A stretch of DNA of 64,000 bases from positions 32,677 through 96,676 of the forward strand of contig JAUSOY010000007.1 of the NCBI GenBank assembly GCA_030656615.1. Direction: 5' to 3'. Each line of letters begins with the position of its first letter. Position 1 is the stretch's first letter. This stretch comes from Bacteroidales bacterium (GTDB taxonomy: Bacteria > Bacteroidota > Bacteroidia > Bacteroidales > TTA-H9). The position numbers and the translations under genes were made by a program. Positions 36,502-45,728 of this stretch are shown piece after piece. The notes below the pieces were generated by a model. It was not told the DNA's origin. It was given only the letters and a program-made list of their open reading frames with translations, and did not search any database.

Positions 36502-39291
36502 ATGGGTAAAAAAGAAAGCAAACATGTTTACTGTTTCGGCAATCGCAGTGCCGAAGGAAACGGTAAGATGAAGAATGAACTGGGTGGCAAGGGTGCCAAC
36601 CTGGCTGAAATGAACCTGATTGGTGTTCCCGTTCCTCCGGGCTTTACCATTACTACAGAGGTTTGTGACGCATATTACAAACTGGGACGCGAGAAAGCCC
36701 TCGAGATGATCCACGATGAAGTAGTGGAAGGTGTTCGTTTCATCGAAAATATTATGGGTTCCAAACTGACCGATTCAGCCAATCCTTGTCTGGTATCTGT
36801 TCGCTCAGGTTCACGGGCTTCGATGCCCGGAATGATGGACACTGTTTTAAATCTGGGTCTTAATGATCAGGCAGTTGAAGGTCTTTCCATCAAAACCGGA
36901 AATCCACGTTTTGTATGGGATTCATATCGCCGTTTTGTACAAATGTTTGGTGATGTGGTTCTTGGAATGAAACCAGAATCGAAAGAAGATGCTGATCCAT
37001 TTGAAGAAATTATTGAAAATCTGAAGGAAGAAAAAGGCATTCATAATGATACCGATCTTTCTGCTGATGATTTGAAAGAACTTGTTGCCCGTTTCAAAGA
37101 AGCTGTTAAAAAGAACACTGGTAAGGATTTTCCTTCCGACCCATGGGAACAGCTCTGGGGTTCTATCGTTTCCGTTTTCGATTCATGGATGAATGACCGC
37201 GCTATTTATTATCGCAAACTCAACAATATCCCTGACGAATGGGGAACAGCTGTTAATGTACAAGCCATGGTTTTTGGTAACATGGGCGACAACTCCGCTA
37301 CCGGAGTAGCTTTTACCCGTGATTCATCTACCGGAGAAGGCATCTTCAATGGAGAATACCTGATTAATGCTCAGGGAGAAGATGTGGTTGCCGGTATTCG
37401 TACCCCACAGGAAATTACGCTGGAAGGTTCAAAACGCTGGGCAAAACTTGCCAGTGTTACCGAAGAAGACAGGGCTGCAAAATTCCCATCCCTCGAAGAA
37501 ACCATGCCCGTTATTTATAAAGAATTGATGGAAATCCAGAAAAAACTGGAAAACCATTATACAGATATGCAGGATATTGAGTTTACCGTTCAGGACGGAA
37601 AACTTTGGATGCTTCAGACCCGTAATGCCAAGCGTACAGGAGCCAGTCAGGTAAGAGTTGCTATGGATATGCTTCGCGAAGGACTTATCGATGAACCAAC
37701 GGCTATTATGCGTGTAGAGCCTAACAAACTGGACGAATTACTCCATCCGGTATTCGACCGTGGCGCTATCGCTTCTGCCCGTGTTATTGCTAAAGGACTT
37801 CCCGCTTCTCCGGGTGCTGCTACCGGACAAATTGTTTTTCAGGCAGATGATGCCGAACAATGGTCATTAGCTGGTAAAAAAATTGTTCTTGTTCGTATCG
37901 AAACCTCTCCCGAAGATTTACGCGGAATGGTTGTGGCTGAAGGTATTCTCACCGCCCGCGGTGGTATGACCTCTCATGCTGCCGTTGTTGCCCGCGGAAT
38001 GGGAAAATGCTGTGTTTCCGGTGCCGGAAGCGTAAAAATTGATTATCGTAAAAAGACCATCATCGCCGATGGCAAAACCTTTAATGAAGGTGACTGGATT
38101 TCTCTGAATGGTTCCACCGGTGAAGTATATGAAGGTAAAATCAAAACCGTTGATCCGGAATTAAGTGGCGATTTTGGTAATCTCATGACCCTTACCGACA
38201 AATTTGCTACCATGCTGGTTCGTACGAATGCTGATACTCCTCATGATGCACAGGTTGCCCGCAATTTCGGTGCACAGGGAATCGGACTGTGTCGTACCGA
38301 ACATATGTTCTTTGGTGGTGATAAAATTAAAGCAATGCGCGAAATGATTCTGGCTGATGATGAAGCAGGACGTCGTCTGGCACTTGCAAAACTTCTTCCT
38401 ATGCAGCGCGAAGACTTCGAGGGCATCTTCGAAGCCATGCACGATTTACCCGTAACGGTACGCTTGCTCGATCCTCCTCTGCACGAATTTGTTCCTCACG
38501 AAGAAGCCAACCAGAAAGAAATGGCTGAAGAAATGGGCGTTAGCGTAGAAGAAATCAAAAATAAAGTTGATTCGCTTCACGAATTCAATCCCATGCTCGG
38601 ACATCGTGGTTGCCGTCTTGGAAACACCTATCCTGAGATTTCCGAAATGCAGGCACGCGCCATTATTGAAGCAGCTTTAGACCTGAAGAAAAAAGGTATT
38701 ACTGCTAAACCAGAAATCATGATTCCTCTCACAGGAACCTATGCCGAAATGAAGATGCAGGAAATTATCGTAAGAGAAACTGCTGAAACTGTTTTTGCAG
38801 AACGTAACGACCGTATCGAATATTTGGTAGGCACTATGATAGAAGTTCCCAGAGCCGCTATCACTGCCGACAAAATTGCCGAATCCGCTGAGTTCTTCTC
38901 CTTTGGAACCAATGACCTCACCCAAATGACCTTTGGTTATTCACGGGATGATTCCGGTAAATTCCTCCCCGTTTATCTTGAGAAAAACATTTTAAAATAC
39001 GATCCATTCCAGGTTCTTGACCAGGAAGGTGTTGGACGTCTGATGAAGATTGCTGTTAAAAAAGGCCGTAAAACCCGCAAAAATATCAAGATTGGTATTT
39101 GCGGTGAACACGGTGGCGAACCCTCATCCGTTGAGTTCTGCAATACGCTCGGTTTTAATTATGTAAGCTGCTCACCTTTCCGTATACCAATTGCACGTCT
39201 TGCTGCTGCTCAGGCTGTTATCAAACAGGGAGCGCCTAAAAACAAGAAAGCAAAAAAGGATAAAAAGGGTAAAAAAGATAAGAAAAAATAA
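36502..39291 (+). CDS. ppdK: Pyruvate, phosphate dikinase
   Basis: 929 residues. Interconverts pyruvate + ATP + Pi and PEP + AMP + PPi in the cytoplasm. N-terminal ATP-grasp domain (with GSRASMPGMMDTVLNLGLN), central phosphohistidine domain with catalytic His in GGMTSHAAVVARGMGKCC (about residue 493), and C-terminal PEP/pyruvate TIM barrel with GICGEHGGEP and the following catalytic Cys (SSVEFC). After the conserved end (RLAAAQAVIKQG) there is an additional Lys-rich tail, KKNKKAKKDKKGKKDKKK, not part of the family core. Usual length is about 880-910. Preceded by a -7 element and followed by an intrinsic terminator, so it is a single-gene unit. Confidence 0.97.
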   Translation: MGKKESKHVYCFGNRSAEGNGKMKNELGGKGANLAEMNLIGVPVPPGFTITTEVCDAYYKLGREKALEMIHDEVVEGVRFIENIMGSKLTDSANPCLVSVRSGSRASMPGMMDTVLNLGLNDQAVEGLSIKTGNPRFVWDSYRRFVQMFGDVVLGMKPESKEDADPFEEIIENLKEEKGIHNDTDLSADDLKELVARFKEAVKKNTGKDFPSDPWEQLWGSIVSVFDSWMNDRAIYYRKLNNIPDEWGTAVNVQAMVFGNMGDNSATGVAFTRDSSTGEGIFNGEYLINAQGEDVVAGIRTPQEITLEGSKRWAKLASVTEEDRAAKFPSLEETMPVIYKELMEIQKKLENHYTDMQDIEFTVQDGKLWMLQTRNAKRTGASQVRVAMDMLREGLIDEPTAIMRVEPNKLDELLHPVFDRGAIASARVIAKGLPASPGAATGQIVFQADDAEQWSLAGKKIVLVRIETSPEDLRGMVVAEGILTARGGMTSHAAVVARGMGKCCVSGAGSVKIDYRKKTIIADGKTFNEGDWISLNGSTGEVYEGKIKTVDPELSGDFGNLMTLTDKFATMLVRTNADTPHDAQVARNFGAQGIGLCRTEHMFFGGDKIKAMREMILADDEAGRRLALAKLLPMQREDFEGIFEAMHDLPVTVRLLDPPLHEFVPHEEANQKEMAEEMGVSVEEIKNKVDSLHEFNPMLGHRGCRLGNTYPEISEMQARAIIEAALDLKKKGITAKPEIMIPLTGTYAEMKMQEIIVRETAETVFAERNDRIEYLVGTMIEVPRAAITADKIAESAEFFSFGTNDLTQMTFGYSRDDSGKFLPVYLEKNILKYDPFQVLDQEGVGRLMKIAVKKGRKTRKNIKIGICGEHGGEPSSVEFCNTLGFNYVSCSPFRIPIARLAAAQAVIKQGAPKNKKAKKDKKGKKDKKK

Positions 39292-39342
39292 TTTTTGGAC
39301 TTATTCTTAAGGAACCGAAATGGTTCTGACTTAATACTTTTC

Positions 39343-39384
39343 GGAGATGTCAAGCATTCATGATTGGCATCTCCTTTCTTTTTT
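39343..39384 (+). terminator. Intrinsic terminator after ppdK
   Basis: GGAGATGTCAA pairs with TTGGCATCTCC (11 bp with one G-T wobble, 10-base loop), followed by TTTCTTTTTT. Confidence 0.8.
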
Positions 39385-39659
39385 CCACTGTTTCAAACGA
39401 TTGCCACTTCTATCATTCTTGTTTTCAAAAAAAAAATCAAGGATATATAAATCATTGATTATCACAAATTCGAAGAGCGGAAGCAAACTAAATCCTAATA
39501 AAGCAGTGCTCAATCAATATCAAGGAACAATTAAGACAATTGCCCTCTTAAAGTTGATAGTTTCTGGCATTACTTCTTTCGAACTTTATAATACAATTGT
39601 CAAAAAGCTTATGGCTGAATTTCTTTAACGTTCAACGAATTTCGTAGTCATTTTTACCC

Positions 39660-39667
39660 TACCTTTG
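39660..39667 (+). promoter_or_regulatory. -7 promoter element of typA
   Basis: TACCTTTG matches TAnnTTTG and lies 38 bp before the typA ATG. A TTTC at 39640-39643 is a possible but closely spaced -33 element. Confidence 0.5.
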
Positions 39668-39705
39668 CACCCCCGTATTTTTTTACATTTCAATAAATTA
39701 ATCCT

Positions 39706-41511
39706 ATGGATATCAGGAATATCGCAATTATAGCTCACGTCGACCACGGAAAAACCACTCTGGTAGATCGTATTTTACACCAGGTTAACCTCTTTCGTGC
39801 GAATCAGGAAGTAAAGGATCTCATCCTAGATTCGAACGATCTAGAGCGCGAACGCGGTATTACCATCCTGGCGAAAAATGTTTCCGTACGATATAAAGAA
39901 GTAAAAATCAATATTATCGATACCCCTGGTCACTCTGATTTTGGTGGTGAAGTTGAAAGAGTACTAAATATGGCCGATGGCGTTCTATTAGTAGTGGATG
40001 CTTTTGAAGGTCCAATGCCTCAGACCCGTTTCGTTCTCGAAAAAGCATTAAGTCTGAATCTGAAACCCATTGTGGTTATCAATAAAGTGGATAAACCCAA
40101 TTGCGATCCAGACCTGACCCATGAAGCCGTATTTGATCTCATGTTTTCTTTAGGAGCAACGGAAGATCAACTTGATTTTCCTGTGGTTTTTGGCTCATCC
40201 AAACATGGCTGGATGGCTGCCGATTGGCAACATCCTTCCGAAGACGTTACCTATTTATTGGATAAAATCATCGAACATATTCCCGCTCCGAAAATTCCTG
40301 AGGGTAACCTGCAAATGATGATAACATCGCTTGATTACTCTTCGTATCTGGGGCGTATCGCCGTTGGGCGGGTATTACGTGGAACAATCATTGCCGGAAT
40401 GAATGTGTCTCTGGCAAAAAGAGACGGAACTTTCGTAAAATCCAAAATCAAAGAATTGTATCTGTTTGAGGGTCTGGGCAAAGAAAAAATTAAGACGGAA
40501 GTTATTGCTGGCGATATATGTGCTGTTCTGGGACCCGAAGATTTTGATATTGGCGACACCATCGCCGATTCAGAAAATCCGGAAGCAGTACCGCCAATTA
40601 TGGTCGATGAACCAACCATGAGTATGTTCTTTACCATCAATAATTCACCTTTCTTTGGAAAAGAAGGAAAACTCGTTACGTCACGACATTTACGCGACAG
40701 ACTATATCTTGAAATAGAAAAAAATCTGGCATTAAGGGTTGAAGACACCAATTCACCCGATGCTTATCTGGTTTACGGCCGGGGAGTTCTTCATCTCTCC
40801 ATTCTTATAGAAACCATGCGCCGCGAGGGATATGAATTACAGGTTGGTCAGCCAAAAGTTATTACAAAAGAAATTGATGGCGTCAAATGCGAGCCTATGG
40901 AGCATCTTATGGTAAATACTCCGGAACAGTTCTCAGGAAAAGTTATCGAACTTGTTTCTATGCGTAAGGGTGAAACAACGAGTATTATCACTCGTAATGA
41001 TCGTATCCACATGGAATTTAAGATACCTGCCCGTGGTATCATCGGACTTCGTAACAATGTACTGACAGCTACAGAAGGTGAAGCAGTTATGGCACATCGT
41101 TTTGACGGCTACGAACCCTGGAAAGGTGATATTGGTATTCGAAGAAATGGAGCACTCATTTCTCACGAAACTGGTCAAGCTATCGCATATTCTATTGACA
41201 AACTGCAGGACAGGGGGACTTTTTTCATTTCGCCCAACGATCCTGTTTACGCCGGAATGATTATCGGTGAATATTCCAGGCAAGATGATTTATTGGTGAA
41301 TGTTATTAAAACCAAAAAACTGACCAACGTTCGTGCTTCTGGAACGGATGATAAAATCATGATTTCGCCTCCCCGTCGCTTTTCTCTGGAAGAATGTATG
41401 GAGTACATTGGCGAAGATGAATATCTGGAAATCACACCACTATCTTTACGGATGCGTAAGATCATTCTGGATGAAAACGAACGCAAACGCAGTAATAAAA
41501 AAAGCGATTAG
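39706..41511 (+). CDS. typA: Translational GTPase TypA/BipA
   Basis: 601 residues. GTPase domain with G1 AHVDHGKTTLVDRIL (about residues 8-22), switch II DTPGHSDFGGEVERV and G4 NKVDKP (about 128-133), then EF-G-like domains II, III and V and the BipA-specific C-terminal domain. It binds the 70S ribosome and is linked to ribosome assembly and stress responses in other bacteria. Full length, single gene. Followed by a long AT-rich hairpin. Confidence 0.97.
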   Translation: MDIRNIAIIAHVDHGKTTLVDRILHQVNLFRANQEVKDLILDSNDLERERGITILAKNVSVRYKEVKINIIDTPGHSDFGGEVERVLNMADGVLLVVDAFEGPMPQTRFVLEKALSLNLKPIVVINKVDKPNCDPDLTHEAVFDLMFSLGATEDQLDFPVVFGSSKHGWMAADWQHPSEDVTYLLDKIIEHIPAPKIPEGNLQMMITSLDYSSYLGRIAVGRVLRGTIIAGMNVSLAKRDGTFVKSKIKELYLFEGLGKEKIKTEVIAGDICAVLGPEDFDIGDTIADSENPEAVPPIMVDEPTMSMFFTINNSPFFGKEGKLVTSRHLRDRLYLEIEKNLALRVEDTNSPDAYLVYGRGVLHLSILIETMRREGYELQVGQPKVITKEIDGVKCEPMEHLMVNTPEQFSGKVIELVSMRKGETTSIITRNDRIHMEFKIPARGIIGLRNNVLTATEGEAVMAHRFDGYEPWKGDIGIRRNGALISHETGQAIAYSIDKLQDRGTFFISPNDPVYAGMIIGEYSRQDDLLVNVIKTKKLTNVRASGTDDKIMISPPRRFSLEECMEYIGEDEYLEITPLSLRMRKIILDENERKRSNKKSD

Positions 41512-41657
41512 TTTTAGCAAACTCGAATTTTATCTATTTCGTCTTCATTTTAATATACTACTTCGAGGGTATTTATTCAGACTCGTATCTTATAATTCCA
41601 TATTGAAGGATTTTACTTCAAAGAATGACACGAATAATGGGATTTCGCGAGAATTAT

Positions 41658-41665
41658 TACCTTTG
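41658..41665 (+). promoter_or_regulatory. -7 promoter element of the GlmU-like gene
   Basis: TACCTTTG matches TAnnTTTG. The start site would be near 41672, giving a leader of about 130 bases that contains the 41694 hairpin. Confidence 0.4.
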
Positions 41666-41692
41666 CTGTGTTAATATATTTCTAATAACAAT

Positions 41693-41729
41693 TATAACAA
41701 AAAATCTTTTTTGCAGATTTTTTGTTATA
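41693..41729 (+). terminator. Long AT-rich hairpin between typA and the nucleotidyltransferase gene
   Basis: TATAACAAAAAATCT pairs perfectly with AGATTTTTTGTTATA (15 bp, 7-base loop). The T run is inside the stem. It may terminate typA transcription or be a leader structure of the downstream gene, since a -7 element lies just upstream. Confidence 0.5.
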
Positions 41730-41804
41730 TTATTGGAATATAGGAAGAACTAAACATTCTTCGGCTTATTAAACTGATAATCAGACAGAAATCATTTTTG
41801 CCAT

Positions 41805-42992
41805 ATGAATTATATATTATTTGACGATTATTCGCGCAACAATTTACTGCCCCTCACCTTCCTGAGGCCTGTTGCAGACTTACGATTTGGCATTTTAACC
41901 ATACGCGAAAAATGGGAAAAAATGCTCAATGTTAAAACTTCATCGCTTACAGAAGAATATTTAAGTATTAAATATCCCATGGTAAAGGGAGCAAATAATA
42001 TCCTTATCAATGGTTCGGTATGTCCGAGTCCTGAATTGGTTAAGGAAATTGCGACTCTTAAACCCAATGAAGCTTTATTAAGTCAGGACAGCATAATTGC
42101 TTTGCATGTCATTGCCGAAGATCTTGATAAAATTGGCGAAGGTGATACGGAAGGTATTATTGAAATTGAAACAAAATCGCCGTTTACAAAGATCAATTAC
42201 CCTTGGGAAATTTATGCAAAGAATGCTGAAGCTATTGCTGCTGACTTTGAATTTTTAACCAAAGGAAAAACTTCTGCAACCATAAGCAGTAGCAACAAAC
42301 TTACTGCTCCAGAGATGATTTTTATTGAAGAAGGTGCAGTAGTAGAAAATGTGATTCTTAACGCATCCGAAGGTCCGATATACATCGGAAAAAATGCTCA
42401 GATTTGGGAAGGTTCTGTTATTCGTGGCCCCTTTGCTCTTTGTAATGATGCTATTGTAAAAATGCAGAGTATTATTTATGGCGCCACGACTATTGGTCCA
42501 TTTGCAAAAATTGGCGGAGAAATCGAAAACTCTGTCATCATGGGCTATTCCAACAAACCCCATTGTGGTTACCTGGGTAATTCGGTCGTTGGTCAGTGGT
42601 GCAATATCGCCGCAGGAACCAATGTTGCTAACCTTAACAATACATATGCAACCGTTAAAGTCTGGAATTATCCTCAGGAAAAATTTATTGATACCGGCCA
42701 GCAATTCTGTGGACTTATCATGGGCGATCATTCAAAAACCGGAATAAATACAATGTTTAACACTGGTTCAGTCGTTGGTGTTAACAGCAATGTATTCGGT
42801 CATGGCTATCAAAGAAACTTTGTTTCGTCCTTTATGTGGGGAGGTCCGGCAGGTTATTCAGCATACGTTATCCACAAAGCACTCGACACGGCCATGCACG
42901 TATTAAAACGTCGCGGAGTAGATCTTACGGAAGCTGAACTCGAGATTTTCCGCTCAGTATATGAAATGACTGCTGGAAACGCACGTCTGTAA
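41805..42992 (+). CDS. GlmU-like sugar nucleotidyltransferase
   Basis: 395 residues, a family common in Bacteroidota (NTP_transf_4 plus left-handed beta-helix). N-terminal part starts MNYILFDDYSRNNLLPLTFLRPVADLRFG; the usual nucleotide-binding GxGTRM motif of GlmU is absent. From about residue 165 hexapeptide repeats form a beta-helix (AVVENVILNASEGPIYIGKNAQIWEG, read here in part as I-G-x-x-x-x-I). The conserved tail GINTMFNTGSVVGVNSNVFGHG is typical. Likely acts on a sugar phosphate for envelope precursors, but the substrate is unknown. Confidence 0.85.
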   Translation: MNYILFDDYSRNNLLPLTFLRPVADLRFGILTIREKWEKMLNVKTSSLTEEYLSIKYPMVKGANNILINGSVCPSPELVKEIATLKPNEALLSQDSIIALHVIAEDLDKIGEGDTEGIIEIETKSPFTKINYPWEIYAKNAEAIAADFEFLTKGKTSATISSSNKLTAPEMIFIEEGAVVENVILNASEGPIYIGKNAQIWEGSVIRGPFALCNDAIVKMQSIIYGATTIGPFAKIGGEIENSVIMGYSNKPHCGYLGNSVVGQWCNIAAGTNVANLNNTYATVKVWNYPQEKFIDTGQQFCGLIMGDHSKTGINTMFNTGSVVGVNSNVFGHGYQRNFVSSFMWGGPAGYSAYVIHKALDTAMHVLKRRGVDLTEAELEIFRSVYEMTAGNARL

Positions 42993-43074
42993 ACCGACAG
43001 CACCTGACATACACTTTCTGTTTCTGAATGTGGCATGTTTGTTGACGATATAAACTTTCTTGATCATTATCCTG

Positions 43075-43103
43075 TAATTCCTGATACAATGCAACAGGAA
43101 TTA
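43075..43103 (+). terminator. Hairpin after the GlmU-like gene
   Basis: TAATTCCTG pairs with CAGGAATTA (9 bp, 11-base loop), 82 bp after the stop. Only a broken T run follows. Confidence 0.4.
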
Positions 43104-43178
43104 TGGTGTTTTGACAAAATGCTGTCCGCTTTTTTTTGCGTATAACATCCTCACTAATCCAAACTGACAATTTGTCTT

Positions 43179-45647
43179 ATGTCTGACCAAATGTTGAATT
43201 TTGATACTCTTTTTCTTTCCGATTTAATTCAGGGTGATAATGAATTTATTCCACTTCTGTCGGCCGATGGCGAAGAAAGCTTAATGGCCGAAGAATTACC
43301 CGAAGAGTTGCCCATTTTACCACTTCGTAATATGGTTTTATTCCCGGGAGTCGTTATGCCAATTACCGTTGGCCGTGACAAATCCATCGCTCTGATTAAG
43401 GAACACTATCGCAAAACCCGTACGATTGGTGTTGTAGCCCAATTAAATGGCGACATCGAAGACCCTGATTTTAGCGATCTGCATAAAGTCGGTACGCTTG
43501 CCACCATCGTAAAAATATTGCAGATGCCCGATGGAAATACGACTGCAATCATTCAAGGGAAAAAACGCTTCGAGATTACTGAACCCATACAACAGGAACC
43601 ATATTTCAAGGCCCGAGTCAAAGCCTACAACGATATTAAGGCTGGTTCTTCGGCCCGGAATTTTGATGCTCTTATTTCTTCGATAAAAGATTTAGCTGTT
43701 CAAATTGTTCGTAAATCGCCCAATATGCCTTCCGATGCTGCTTTTGCCATTGGAAATATCGAAACACCTTCCTTCCTTATTAATTTCATTGCCAGCAACC
43801 TGAATATCGATATTCAGGAAAAGCAACGCATCCTCGAATCGCAGAATATTCAGAAAAGGGCACAGGAAATACTTGGTATCCTTACGAAAGAACTTCAAAT
43901 GCTGGATCTTAAAGCCGAAATCCAGAATAAGGTAAAAATTGAAATCGATAAGCAGCAGCGCGATTACCTTCTGCATCAACAAATAAAAACCATACAGGAT
44001 GAATTAGGCGATGATCCGGTAAAACGACTTGTTGCTGAGCTCAAAGAAAAAACCCAGAAAAAGAAATGGCCGTTAGCCATTCAGGAGATTTTTGAAAAAG
44101 AACTGACAAAATTACAGCGGATGCATACTGCAGCTGCAGAATTCTCAATACAGGTAAACTATCTCGAAACATTGGTTGAGTTGCCATGGCAACAATATTC
44201 CAAAGATAATCTTGATCTGCAAAGAGCAAAAAAAATCCTGGATGAAGACCATTACGGACTTGATAAAGTTAAAGAGCGCCTTATTGAATACCTTGCTGTA
44301 CTTAAGTTAAAAGGCGATATGAAGTCCCCCATATTATGTCTTGTCGGCCCTCCGGGAGTTGGGAAAACTTCCTTGGGGAAATCGTTGGCCCGAGCAATTG
44401 GGCGTAAATATATCCGGATGTCTTTAGGCGGATTACGCGATGAAGCGGAAATTCGTGGTCATCGTAAGACATATATCGGTGCAATGCCAGGAAGAATTAT
44501 TCAGAATATCCGCAAAGCAAAAACATCCAATCCCGTTTTTATTTTAGACGAAATAGATAAAGTTTCGGGGAATAATATTAACGGAGATCCTTCCGCTGCT
44601 TTACTCGAGGTACTGGATCCGGAACAAAATAGCGCCTTCTACGATAATTTTCTTGAACTGGAGTATGACTTATCCGGAGTAATGTTTATTGCCACAGCCA
44701 ATACGCTTTCTACAATACACCCTGCTCTTCGCGATCGTCTCGAAATTATTGATATCAGTGGGTATTTACTGGAAGAAAAAAGAGAAATTGCTCTTCGTCA
44801 TCTGGTCCCAAAACAGCTAAGAGAACATGGTATTAAAAAATCACAACTACTAATTGATAATCAGTTAATTGAAGCTATTATTGATGATTATACCCGCGAA
44901 TCGGGTGTCAGAGGTCTCGATAAGCTGATTGCTAAAGTTATCAGGCATCATGCCCGCTTCATTGCTGAAGGCGAAAAATATCAGAAAAAAGTCCCTGTAT
45001 CTGCCCTTGAAACAATACTCGGAGTAAAACCTTTTCATCACGAAAAAAGTATTTCAAACAAGGTGGCTGGAGTAGTAACTGGTCTGGCATGGACTCAGGT
45101 AGGTGGCGAAATTTTGTTTATTGAAGCAAGTTTAAGCCGTGGTGAAGGCAAACTCACACTAACAGGTAATCTGGGTGATGTTATGAAAGAATCGGCCACC
45201 ATCGCCTACGAATATCTAAAATCACATTCTGAAGAATTAGGCATCAATGCCGCTTTATTCAAACTATGGAATGTTCATATTCATGTTCCGGAAGGTGCTA
45301 CACCCAAAGATGGTCCTTCTGCCGGAATTACAATGCTTACAGCTCTTACGTCTGTCTTTACGCAGCGTAAAGTAAAACAGGACCTTGCCATGACGGGCGA
45401 AATAACCCTCCGGGGAAAAGTACTTCCCGTTGGTGGCATAAAGGAAAAAATACTGGCTGCAAGAAGAGCGAATATTAAGGAAATCATCCTTTCTGTGGAA
45501 AATAAAAAGGACCTCACTGAAATTAAGCAAAACTACCTTGAAGGCCTGAGTTTTCATTTTGCCGATACGATGTCAGAAGTCATTGCAATAGCCTTGTTGG
45601 ACGAAAAAGTTGAAAACCCTAAAATCCTTAATTCGGATTTGAACTAA
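43179..45647 (+). CDS. lon: ATP-dependent protease Lon
   Basis: 822 residues. N-terminal LON substrate domain ([22 protein letters not shown], about residues 43-64, described in part), helical region, AAA+ domain with Walker [10 protein letters not shown] (about 389-397) and Walker [11 protein letters not shown], and the C-terminal Ser-Lys protease domain with Ser in KDGPSAGIT (about 711) and Lys in [14 protein letters not shown] (about 754). Degrades misfolded and regulatory proteins in the cytoplasm. Length is normal. The N-terminus has about 35 acidic residues before the LON domain, common in Bacteroidota. A bidirectional terminator follows. Confidence 0.97.
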   Translation: MSDQMLNFDTLFLSDLIQGDNEFIPLLSADGEESLMAEELPEELPILPLRNMVLFPGVVMPITVGRDKSIALIKEHYRKTRTIGVVAQLNGDIEDPDFSDLHKVGTLATIVKILQMPDGNTTAIIQGKKRFEITEPIQQEPYFKARVKAYNDIKAGSSARNFDALISSIKDLAVQIVRKSPNMPSDAAFAIGNIETPSFLINFIASNLNIDIQEKQRILESQNIQKRAQEILGILTKELQMLDLKAEIQNKVKIEIDKQQRDYLLHQQIKTIQDELGDDPVKRLVAELKEKTQKKKWPLAIQEIFEKELTKLQRMHTAAAEFSIQVNYLETLVELPWQQYSKDNLDLQRAKKILDEDHYGLDKVKERLIEYLAVLKLKGDMKSPILCLVGPPGVGKTSLGKSLARAIGRKYIRMSLGGLRDEAEIRGHRKTYIGAMPGRIIQNIRKAKTSNPVFILDEIDKVSGNNINGDPSAALLEVLDPEQNSAFYDNFLELEYDLSGVMFIATANTLSTIHPALRDRLEIIDISGYLLEEKREIALRHLVPKQLREHGIKKSQLLIDNQLIEAIIDDYTRESGVRGLDKLIAKVIRHHARFIAEGEKYQKKVPVSALETILGVKPFHHEKSISNKVAGVVTGLAWTQVGGEILFIEASLSRGEGKLTLTGNLGDVMKESATIAYEYLKSHSEELGINAALFKLWNVHIHVPEGATPKDGPSAGITMLTALTSVFTQRKVKQDLAMTGEITLRGKVLPVGGIKEKILAARRANIKEIILSVENKKDLTEIKQNYLEGLSFHFADTMSEVIAIALLDEKVENPKILNSDLN

Positions 45648-45676
45648 GATTCAATCGCAAATCAAATATTTAATAA

Positions 45677-45709
45677 AAATCCCTGTACTAAATAAAAGTA
45701 CAGGGATTT
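45677..45709. terminator. Bidirectional intrinsic terminator between lon and the acyl-CoA synthetase gene
   Basis: AAATCCCTGTACT pairs perfectly with AGTACAGGGATTT (13 bp, 7-base loop), with A-rich DNA on the left and T-rich on the right, so it can serve both converging genes. Confidence 0.85.
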
Positions 45710-45728
45710 CTATTATAGTGGATATTTT

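Larger units (their letters stand above)
39292..39705. other. Intergenic region between ppdK and typA
   Basis: 414 bp with a terminator hairpin (39343-39374) and a -7 element (39660-39667). A small hairpin GGAACC-gaaa-TGGTTC precedes the terminator at 39311-39326. A 93-codon open frame spans the terminator and is not considered a gene. Confidence 0.6.

Noticed and set aside
39347..39628. 93-codon open frame between ppdK and typA
   Set aside because: It begins inside a clear intrinsic terminator, has no family-like pattern and ends just before the typA promoter.
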